Assembly (NCBI GenBank): GCA_964019135.1
Contig: OZ025261.1
Location: forward strand, 27,202,029-27,266,028
Source of the DNA: Arenicola marina
Taxonomy: Eukaryota; Annelida; Polychaeta; Arenicolidae
Direction of reading: 5' to 3'
Length of the DNA: 64,000 bases
Shown here: in pieces, positions 23,401-35,400 of the stretch
Layout of the letters: each line of letters opens with the position of its first letter
How positions within the stretch are numbered: position 1 is the first letter of the stretch
Notes under the pieces: model-generated
The model's input: only the letters and a program-made list of their open reading frames with translations
The model's database searches: none
What the model was told of the DNA's origin: nothing
Translations under genes and position numbers: made by a program

Positions 23401-26400
23401 GTTAATCATTAGTTCAGCGGACAACCGAAAAGTCGTGCATTTGATGGTAAAGGTATGAAATTCGGTACACATGTCCGAAATTTATGTCTAATCGAAGTCA
23501 GCTACAGTCAGCTGAATGTTAATTCTCGAGATATTGAGTATTTTTCCTGGCGTCCGCCATCTTGGAAAATGACGGACGCGTTGCTTTCAGATTGTTTTAC
23601 TTCAAGGCAGGACCATTTGTGGGTTTCCGTCTGTACTTGTTGCCTGTAAGCTTTCATCTGCCGCCGTTTGTCATCGTCTGGGGGCGCTTTTGATTGTTCG
23701 CTAGGTGGCGTAGCTGAGGTTTTGTGGGTGTTCACTAGATGGCGTAGCTGAGGTTTTGTGCGTGTTCGCTAGATGGCGTTACAACCCACAGACAGCTGGC
23801 ACAACAATTACAATGAAAATATAATCTCAAGGAGCCTGACAAAACCTTTAATTTCTTACTTCACGAATTCTACTTTGTTTCATTTAAAATACTTCGTTTT
23901 GTTTCCTTGTGTCCTTTTGTGCTGTCAACATGTGTGGTAGCTTTCTTGCATTACTGTCTCTTCAGTACCTAACATTCACGTCGACTGCCGCTTCGAAAAC
24001 CCATTCGTGTGCGGTTATGAGACAACGCAGACCCTGTCCTTCCCATGGAAACGGAGGGAAACCTTGGATGAAAAAGGTATGGAGTGGAATTCAAGTGAAT
24101 TCAAGTTCACTTCAAATGGATGTTACCTAACATGCCTCCTTGCTTCATCCATGATCATTGGTACAGCAAACAATTACCCAACGCCCCGGTAACTCGCACT
24201 ATTGTTGTGTTAGTAGGCCTACGCGGGCAGGGTCAAGGTACACAATTTTAGCCGCATTCCGCGCGAACGCTAATGTGCATAGTTAGTACACGACCATCAA
24301 CTCGGAGTCAAATCCACTGGTGACGTCACTATTATCCTCTCACGACATTATTTTTCTGCAATGTAATGTGTACGTGTCATATGGACGTGGATTTTACATA
24401 AGTTAATATCCTCGAAAAACGACATTACAGGGTAAGAATAAGGGGTCCTCGGGCTTCGCCCTCGGACTCCATAATAGACCGATCCAGGCAGTCAATCATT
24501 CACTGACGTCACTGTTGCTTTTATCCAATCATGTGGTGAAGACCACGTGCATTGTGCCTACCATCAACTATGATTTTCAATTTCATACTCACGATTAACG
24601 TCGAATTCAAGCGTGGGCGGGGCTTAGTGTCGGAGTGTGGATCGGTCTATTATGCGGCAATGTCTTGTTCCTTGGACTGTAACTGACACAGGGTGTTGTT
24701 CGTCCCTTCAGCCTGGGTTATGGAAGCCAATACGTGGGATGCCATTCCCGGGGATGTCGCGGTGATCCAGTCACCCAGTCAACACTTCCTCCTACCTACC
24801 GTCATCACCTTTCAAGTTAATCTACATAGCGTGATTTACGACACAATGTTACAGCTGAGGCTAATCAGTGTGGATTCCGAAACTGGTGTCCATACCCCCC
24901 TGAACCAATCTATAACTTACCCGGAGGTGGCGAGACAGCTGAACGAGACCCGCTCCCCGACCCCCTGGCTAGAGTACCGGGTCTGTATGCCGGCCGGACA
25001 GCGAGCGCTACAGTTTGAGGCCGTCGCGGGAGACGTGAATGAGGCCTACTTCGGGCTGGATGACGTCATGGTTACCAAGGAGACATGCGTGGCGCCAGTT
25101 GACGGTCAGTCTTTATATCTTTAAGAAAATTATGCCTTTTTTCTTTCTGCTGTTTTATAACATGTTTCATAGCGGCCGGCTCAACGAAGTGATTTGATCG
25201 GTCAGTTGTAAGCTTCTGCGGCCGTAACCGTTTGTGAACAACTTATAGTGCACAAGCGAAACTGATACAATAAGATTAAAACTTGCGTTGTTTTACAGTT
25301 TCACCCACTAAAATTGTGTGCGGTAAAGAATACTAAACGCATGCTAAGCTCTTGTGATTAATATAATGCACATGTAACTTCCTCCATTCAAATGTTATTT
25401 TTGTTGTCACTTTTCGCCCTTTGAACAATTCCACCTGTAATAAGTAACTTCAAACTTACACCAATTCGTTTCTCGTAACGTAACGAGAAAAATTCGTGCT
25501 GTTCCTTGTAGGTGGATGTTTTAAAAGGCAAACGAATATAAGGCGACGAATGAACAATTCAACACTTGCGGAATTACTTTTCATCACTTTTTGTTAATAG
25601 GCGATTTATTGAGAAGGGCAAAAACCACACGACGCGCCGAAAAACGCCACCAATTCCTGGCCCCATGTGGGTTGTACTTCATGGCGTCGGGTACCAGCGC
25701 GTATGAGAGCCATGTATCAGGGCTATGAATTTTAAAAGCGGAAAAAGTACATACATTTCCATGTCCTTATGTTCAGGTCAGTTGGGATTTGCGACTTTTA
25801 ATTATATAGTGTTAAGAACGTTGAATTACTCCTGTTTCCAATGATTCTGTCGCCCATTCAGAGTCTGCCGCCCCTACCTCAAGCCCTGCCGCCCCTACCT
25901 CAAGCCCTGCCGCCCCTACCTCAAGCCCTGCCGCCCCTACCTCAAGCCCTGCCGCCCCTACCTCAAGCCCTGCCGCCCCTACCTCAAGCCCTGCCGCCCC
26001 TACCTCAAGCCCTGCCGCCCCTACCTCAAGCCCTGCCGCCCCTACCTCAAGCCCTGCCGCCCCTACCTCAAGCCCTGCCGCCCCTACCTCAAGCCCTGCC
26101 GCCCCTACCTCAAGCCCTGCCGCCCCTACCTCAAGCCCTGCCGCCCCTACCTCAAGCCCTGCCGCCTCCGCGTCTGCCGTGTCCACCATAGACTGTGACT
26201 TTGACGACGGGTTTCGTGGCTACCACGACAGTAGTCTCAACTCCCTGTTCAGCTGGGATCTCATGCCCAAGGCGTACATCGACGAGGCGCTGGAGTACCC
26301 AACAAAGCGAATACCGCGTGAGTAATAAAGCGATTTTCATATAATATGCAATGTCCTGTTTGGGCTTATGGCTGAATAAACCAATGTGCGTCTGGCATAG

Positions 26401-29400
26401 CCTCCCACAGTCACCCTGTTGGTGGAGTCATCATGTTGATGTCGTTATCATGTCGATGGTGTCACCGTGTTGATGATGACACCATCGTTTTGAGGGTGTC
26501 ACCATGTCGATGATGCCATCGTTTTGAGGGTGTCACCATGTCGATGATGTCATCGTTTTGAGGGTGTCACCATGTCGATGATGTCATCGTTTTGAGGGTG
26601 TCACCATGTCGATGATGTCATCGTTTTGAGGGTGTCACCATGTCGATGATGTCATCGTTTTGAGGGTGTCACCATGTCGATGATGTCATCGTTTTGATGG
26701 TGTCACCGTTTTGATGGTGTGATCGTTTTGATGGTCACCATTTCGATGGCTTGTACGCCTCCGTTAAAGAGTAATCGGTCGCTTGCATGTAAATTCAGGA
26801 GGAATTGGGGATGGCGGTGAGACGGATGTTAACGTCCCCCCCCCCCCCCCCGGGAATGCGGGATGCGAATGAGGCATGAATTGGCATGACATGGCTTGGA
26901 AGCGACTTGTTTCTGAATGCTTTGTGTTTGTGTTTTTTCAGTCAAAAGTGACAATGAGGTTCGTTACTTTGGCACACGTGGTCGGCTGGCGTCCTTCGGC
27001 TTTCCTCACTCTTACGAGAACGGCCTGTCCTCTCATTATATCATAGTGCAGCCCCCGGGAGCGGAGACACAGATCACCGTGGAAACCATACAGATCGAAC
27101 CTCATTCTTGGGATCCTGGCTGTTATGACTCATTGGAGGTATGAACAAGGAACTTGGGTGTACTGAAGGCAACGGGCAACTCATCTTGATTTCCATGAGG
27201 TCATAAGCAGATTAATATGCCCCCCCCCTACCCCCACCCAGCGCCTCCTGCTCCAGCCTAAGTATGATGAGAAGCGGGATGTCCGTTTAGTGCTCTACTT
27301 GAATTCGTCATTTTCATTAAATGATGTGATTTCAGGTCTGACGTATAGGTGATAGGTGTCTTGATCCATGTGCCCGACATTTATCGATTGCTCGTAATGA
27401 TTGATGTAATCTGAACAGAAGAAAGAGAGTTGATATATATATATATATATATATTTCATTATGCCATTTATACTGACTACTAGATACAAGATGGAGATGC
27501 GGCGGACCTGCCATGCAAACTCCCTGTTAGTGGCCTTCAAAACAACAACACACTGTGTGGAGAAGTGGCTCCTGTGCTGGAGGTCTTCACGTCGAAATTC
27601 ATCCACTTGTGCTTCAAAACGGACTTTTCCGTCGTACAGCGAGGGTTCCAGGTCCGCTACAAAGGAAATCTTGCGGCTGATACTGGTCAGTAGATAGTTT
27701 CATTGAATGCCCAAAGCCATTTCAACAAAATGTAAATGCGCGAAGCGGAGGGGCCTAATCGATTAGTCGAGGAATCAGGGTTTGGAGTCTCTCTTCTGAA
27801 ACTGATGACAATACGGGAGCCCTACGTCGTTCTTGTTACTCAGAAACGTCAGCTGTCAACCGAACAACATAATATTGCCCTCGCAACACCCTACCCTCCA
27901 CGATCCGACACTCTAGCGGCTGAGCTAACGGCCTTGAAACAAGCTCCCCGCACGGTGGGGCTACACATGCTTTGCTTTTACTGCATATAATGGAGCCCTA
28001 GCGAAGTTGGTCGAAGGCAGAGAGTGGCCTTGTTAGTGATCCCTCGTGTTTGAAGGCTCCTGTTTCTAAACTCCCGATACCCTTCAACGACAAATATGTG
28101 ATAATAGCGCCTTGAATTGCCAATTCACTTTCTCCGTGTACACTTATATTGTACAACAGTAATGTCGTTATTTTTGAATTATGAAAAGGCCTTTGAAGCG
28201 AGAGCCTGCAGGGTTTGCATGACCTTGCAAAGTTTTGAAATCCGTTCATGTTTCAGATTACGTGGCATTTCTGGCTTTCCGCGGAGACGAGCAACAGAGG
28301 AGCCAAAACGTGCCAGAGGCCACGTTGTCATCGCCAAACACCCTTTTGGAAGGTCACAACTGCATATCATTCATGATGAGAGTGGAGAGTCGATTTAAGG
28401 TAGTATGCTACATTTCAAAACTAAGGGTAAATCTTTTTCTATGCTTTTTACAACGCAGGCTACTTTTTTTCCAAAAAGTGAAGCAGAAGCTCCCCACCCC
28501 CGTATTACACTCTAACATGGCGGCATATGGGGGTTTTTTCACTTATTTTTTATTGTAAAAAAAACAGACCGTAAAATATCCTGATTTTTGCACAAGGAGT
28601 ACTTTGTTTATATACTTACAAGAATAATACAATAATATTGATAGGTTCCGGGCTAGCTTTTTTTTTGCAATGTGAGCTTGAACCGTCCCACCCGCACCTC
28701 CTAAGTAAACTCAGCATTGTCACTTACGGAATTTCCGGGATAAAAAAGTTATTTACTTTTATGTACATTGTATTCTTATTGATATTTCGAGGAGAAAACA
28801 TGCTCGCAAAGACGAAAAACGGTCACATATAAGTTGCATTCGCTAGGTGGCGCCACGGTGATCTTGCGTACTACCTTAAGGTGTGTCAGAGCGGTGACCA
28901 AGTCACTGTGGGTTAAGGTTCACTCAAGAGCTATTACCATGTTTTTATATCTCTGATATTTTGTTCAAATATCTTTCATTTCTACTGAGGTTTCGAACAT
29001 TGGGTGAAATTGAGTTGTGTAGACTTCCGCCAGAGTTGATATTTCATAAGTCAAGTCATATACCGGTGCAGATATCCAGCGTACCAGCCTTAGTATTAGG
29101 ATGCATACATTGCATTGCATTATATTGCACCTTAGGATTACGAAAGCTGCAGCGTACGTGAAACAGACGAGAAAGAGGAACGTGTAGCTAGATATATAAT
29201 ATGTCTCATCGTTAATTCATAATGATATTAGTAAACTATTATCTTTGGTATGATCACAGGATCTCGCCACTGGTTGTTATGACGTAATCAATATGACGTC
29301 ATTCTGGGATCGCGTTATGATAAACAATATCATTTTTTCATTGGATATGACGTCATTAAGTGTGCTCGCATTACTCGCCACGTTATCTGCCACGACAGGT

Positions 29401-32400
29401 GACTATTCACAAGGAGCGCCGGGGCTACGCGGAGACCGTCACCCTTGTGGAGGTGGCCGGCAGTCTGGGTGATGAGTGGCACTGGATGTACATCACCCTG
29501 ACACCCCGCCCGGGGCTCTGGTCAGTCTCCTTCACAGGGGCTGCCTACCCCTCCGGTTACTATGGAGCCTTTGTGGACGACGTCTCCCTGCGACCCGGCC
29601 AGTGCAAAGACCTCGGTTAGTGAAGTGGCAGCGGGAAAGAAAAATGGGTTCATTTGTAGGATACTGTTGCTTCCTAGGAACGCTCTTAACTTCGTGGAAG
29701 GAAAGCTTTGGACCGGCCATAGGATACCGTTGATACCACCGTTTGATACATATGTCAGCTATCAGGGTTTTGCAGTGATCGAGGTTCTGCCTGCGTCAAC
29801 AAAACAATCACAAATCAGATGGACCGCTCTTAGAGAATCAGTCCTTCATCCCGGGAGGTTCCTTGTCCCAATTTAGCCTTCATGTGCACAAAAGCGGCCT
29901 AAAACACCAACATTTCATTTCTTAGAGAATCAGTAGCTCAACTTTCAGCTTATACCAGGGCATAAGTCTTATGTCCTTTTCAGTGAAATCCTATTGCTCA
30001 CCTGTCGTTGCCTTGTCTTTTGGTCTTCATGGGCGCAGTCCGGGAAGGCTCAGTGGCCTGTGACTTCAGCTCTCCGGATCAGTGTGGCTACCGGGATGTG
30101 ACGCTAGATGGCACCACCTGGTGGACCCGAAAGTGTGGTGAGTATAGATATGAAGACATACGTGGAGATTGTCTCACTAGTACACATGCATTGACTTCTA
30201 TCAATTACATAGACATTGGTAGAATATTCTGACAAAGGAAGCAAGATTGTTGTACGACAATATTATGGAAGTAGTACTAGTTCTATGGCTGTAGGATTGG
30301 CCGTACCCGAACCACCGCCATGGGACTAGGGCTAGGTCAAAAAATAACGCTTCAAACCCCCTTTCGCTTCTAGAAAACGTCACGGGCTGCTACATGGAGG
30401 TCACAATTGGATACTCTTTTGACTCCTCTGCCGCAAGTCTGCTGAGCGTGGAGGAAGTACTGCTGACCGCCAAGTGTGTCAGATACAACGTGTCCTGTAG
30501 CCAGAACTGTCGCTATGATCACCGCGTCAACGTGGGAAACGAGAACGCCACACTCGTCGACTTCAGGGTCATCGACTTCGTTAAGAACGGTAGCACGTGG
30601 GCAGAGATGAGCATGCTGGTTCCCGCTGGTCACTTCCGGTTCTCGATCCAGGCCTCGGGAGGCGTCCGTTTGGACGAGATTACATGGGACAACCTGCCTT
30701 GTGAAACCACCGGTAAGTTAAACGGTAAACACTGGTAAGATAAGCGGTAAACACTGGTAAGTTACACGGTAAACACGGGTAAGCTTAACGATAAACACGG
30801 GTAAGATAAGCGGTGAACATTGGTAAACTAAACGGTAAACACTGGTATGTTAAACGGTAAACACGGATAAGTTAAACGGCAAACACGGGTAAGCTAAACG
30901 GTAAACACGGGTAAGTTAAACGGTAAACACGGGTAAGTTAAACGGCGAACACGGGTAAGTTAAACGACAAACACGGGTAAGTTAAACTGCAAACACGTGT
31001 AAGTTAAACGGTAAACACGGGTAAGTTAAACGGTAAACACGGGTAAGTTAAACGGCGAAACGGGTAAGTTAAACGACAAACACGGGTAAGTTAAACTGCA
31101 AACACGTGTAAGTTAAACGGTAAACACTGGTAAGTTAAACGGTAAACACGGATAAGCTATAACGGTAAACACGGGTAAGTTAATCGGCAAATACGGGTAA
31201 ATTAAATAGTAAAACATTATTATATAATTTGTCTGTGAGTTTACTTTCTGACACATAAATATTTCAGATGACAGTCAATAGATTTTAAATGGGGCTCTTG
31301 TCTTTCGTGATATCCAGCAGTGTTATCCAGCAGAAACCGTCTTACAGCCGAAAGATATTTAATGATAAATGGAAATGTCTCTTCAATTAATCTCTGCTTA
31401 ATGGGAATAGATCTTATTGCCAGCGTTTTGGCCTCGTATATGAATATGTTTATGTCTCAATGTATTAATGTTGCTATTGACATTTTGTAGCGCATGTCAT
31501 GCCATCTTGTCACAATAAGTAAATAAAGTCAAGAAAAATAGAAATAAATAAACATGCGTGTGTTTCTCAGGGCATCTGTACGTGGCCCTCACACCGGCAA
31601 TGACGACAACGACCCCGAGACCTGACGTAACCATGGCGGCAAACGGGTCGGCGGGCTCATCAACTGTACGCATTTCGTTATGCATCCTAAAAGCATATGG
31701 AGCGCAATTTGTAACTACCAAGCTCACGGGGCGTGTCCAGGAGGGGGGGGGGGGGCACAGAGGGCACGAGCCCCCCCCCCCCCCTCCCTTCAGACCTTAA
31801 ATTATATCTGAGCGTCCCTTTTTCAAATTCTGGGCCCTCCCGCTGCCGTCATGGGCCCCTTGGTCGCTATTTGGTTCAGCCCCCCCCCCCGTCGTAATTT
31901 TTTTAATGTGCCCCCCCCCCCCCTTTTAAGGATTCCTGCACATGCTCCTGATGCTAAGGATGTTTTATATTAAGACAAGGAATAGTCAAATTGTAAAAAA
32001 TGTTGCTTAATTAGTTCGGCACAATGGCCGAAGAAACGGTTGCATTTTGCATCAATTTGACATAGTGACTTTGCTCAGATTTGGTATCCTTCCTTTAAAT
32101 GTCGTTTAAAAACTTTTCATAAAAGATGAACCTCAGTGTGTCTCTCTGTGTCGTGTTTTCTCACGAATGTCCTTTCTCCATGTTACAGAGTGTAGTGGGT
32201 GTCACGGACACGACCAAACGGCCCCACAGCTTCAACGAAGACGCATGGTTGGAAACAATCAACGAACTTGGTCGGTATTTATTATGAAGACTTTCGTCAG
32301 TCAGACTTATTATCGATACTCAACTATTTAAACGCTCTATATACATAGGTACAATCAGACTTATTATTGTTACTCAACTATTTGAACGCTCTATATACAT

Positions 32401-35400
32401 AGGTACAATCAGACTTATTATCGTTACTCAACTATTTGAACGCTCTATATACATAGGTACAATCAGACTTATTATCGATACTCAACTATTTGCACGCTCT
32501 ATATACATAGGTACAATCAGACTTATTATCGTTACTCAACTATTTGAACGCTCTATATACATAGGTACAATCAGACTTATTATCGTTACTCAACTATTTG
32601 AACGCTCTATATACAGAAGTACAATCAGACTTATTATCGTTACTCAACTTTTTGAACGCTCTATATACATAGGTACAATCAGACTTATTATGGATACTCA
32701 ACTATTTGAACGCTCTATATACATAGGTACAATCAAACTTATTATCGTTACTCAACTATTTGAACGCTCTAGATATACTAAATCGTCGTCGTGCCTTATC
32801 CAGTGATATCTTACTAACGTGTTACTGCGTGGTAAAAGTTCTCTCTCCAACTGGTATTGACATACCAAAACTTGTTATGCCATTAAAATAACGCCTTTAC
32901 AAAACTCAGGAGCGTGGAATATAACTTATATCACAATTGGACTACTATAATGAACTTACAGGTGCCTTGGGGGACTCATTTGGTGATCGTCATGTCTGTT
33001 TCCTTATGTCCAGGTGGCGTTAATTTACAGCAGTTCGTGAACATCACAGCTCATTCCTACCAGAAGACACTACTGGGGTAGGTTGGCATCCGTCCGTCTG
33101 ACAAAGACGATGGATTTGCAGCTTTTTTTGGGTTTAAGTTATACGATTTGCATCGCAGCATTTGCGCTTATGACTGAAAAAGCCTATCTGTGACCGACAG
33201 GGCTTACCGCAGTCGTCCCATCGGTGAACTATCAATAGGTCTTGGTTTGTGCTCGCTGGCGGGCGCCTTGAATGGCGTTTCAAGTCCTAGTAGGGTAGGA
33301 TAACTATTATAAAACCACGATTTGATCAGGAATGCCCCCAATAACAAGACGCTCATCGTTACGTCGACCTCAAATCGCCCAAATCGACGGCTTTTGCTCA
33401 TTGTCGGTTAATTTCAAGGCCGTATATTTCGTCAGTTACAATACAAATCATCGCAACAGAAACTTACACACATGGGCATGCGCTTCCCCTTGACCTTGAC
33501 CTTGTTTGGCTCGCAACCATTGACAACATACAGTCTGTTAGCATCACGAAGCACCGTGAAGTTACCATGTCAAGTTGATGTCAGTTGCGCATTTGCAGAT
33601 AAACGCAGTTTAACCGACTACGGGGCTTAATTATTAGTCGGCTAAAGTTACCATGTAAATGATGGACGATTTTAGTCGACTAAGCCCCGTAGCCGGCTAA
33701 ACTATGTACGTGATATAAGCCACTGATGTGTCCAGCCTGGCGGGGAGTCGCATACTGTCTTCCCTTTGTAGCTGTCGTTGGGGCGGGCAGCCATGCGACG
33801 AGTACTACCTGAAGGAGACTGAAACAGACATGGGGCGATGTGTCACCTTCAACTGGAACAACGAGTCATTCCTCATGGCCAACTCATCGGGTATGCATCT
33901 CAGTCATATAGGTATCCATAAAATGACATATATCTCATTTATTGAGTTCACCTAATTCAGAAGTATTAAAAGATCTCGGCGCCTTTGTACATAATAATGC
34001 AACTGTGTGGCATAATGGCCACGATACATCTAAACGTTTTGGTTACTCTGTGTCCGAAACAAGTCGGACGCAAGCTGTATCATGGCCATAATGATGTGGA
34101 CACTTTGTGTCCTAAATTTAAACATGTTAAAATTTCGGACACAACTACACCAGTGAAATGTTTCGGAAACACAGTTTCGGTCACAAAGTTTCCACAACTT
34201 CGCTAGATGTATCACGGGCATAAGTCGTCTTGTGTCGTGTGTTCGGTTTGTCTGTCTGTGTGTCTGTGTGTCTGTGTGTCTGTCTGTCTGTCTGTAGACG
34301 CATTATCTGTCGAAAGCCTAAAGATATCGTTCTCCTCTTTTACCAAAACATTCCGACAGCCAATCGACAGGTCAAGTTCGTGAATGGGCAATATAACTCA
34401 AAGGTCAAGGTCACGATGACGTCATACGTCCAAAACACACTTTCCGCTCTAGCTCTCTCAATATTGCAGCTAGATAGCCGCAATTAGTGTCAAAATACTC
34501 AGCTCCTCAAAATCTTTAGCGTTACTGACATCAGATTTGATGTAGGATGAATAGTTTTCGCGCCACAGCCTCTTGAAAATTGAAAAAATTGTATTTTTTT
34601 AATTTTTTTATAAAGTTTGAGATATTGACTCCGCCTTCTGCACAGACAATGCCACGGCCCACCGTCAGGCTAAGTTTGTAGATGGGCAATGTAGGTCAAA
34701 GGTCAAGGTCACAGGAATTTTTCAAACTTCTCTTAACCATTGAAAGATAGGACCAAAAACGGAAAAATCGCTATAACGTTCGCAGTTTCCATTTAATCAC
34801 GCTGCAAATTATTTCACGTATTGAGCCCATTAGTACCTTCTATATGGTCTTTCATTTATGCAAATCGCCCAAATAGTGTCACCGCTAAAAATTCCCAAAG
34901 TTTAACATGGGACCCTACGGGAGCATTTTGGCGGGAAAATGACCTCTCCAATTTCTCCATGAAGGGGACATGTCAGACAAACGACACCTTGCGTGAGACA
35001 TGACATTAGTATTTGGGCCAAAGCACTATATTGATCAAGGTCACGCTTCCAAGGTCAAGGTCACAACAAGGTCAAGATTACGAATCATATTTTTCTTCGT
35101 ATCTCCGTTAATATTGGCTCTAGAGATCCGCAGTTTGTCTCAAAGTATTCTTCTGAGAGAGGCACAAAAGAAATGTGGTCTCAGATTTTCCTTCACATTA
35201 ATAGCTTTCGAGCTATTGGATGGTTAAATTTGACCCGAATAAAAATGGAGAAAAATCGCTGTGCCTACATAAATGCAGATAAACTTTCTGTATGTCGTGG
35301 AATAGGTATCAATTTTACTGACATCATGTGTGCCAAATACCATTCAAATCAGACCAGTGCTTTGCACGCAAAACAACAAAGACATTTAACATGGCCGATC

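Noticed and set aside
27295-27606. 103-codon minus-strand ORF
   Set aside because: Complement of the CUB exon 15 region and a TA-repeat; no features.
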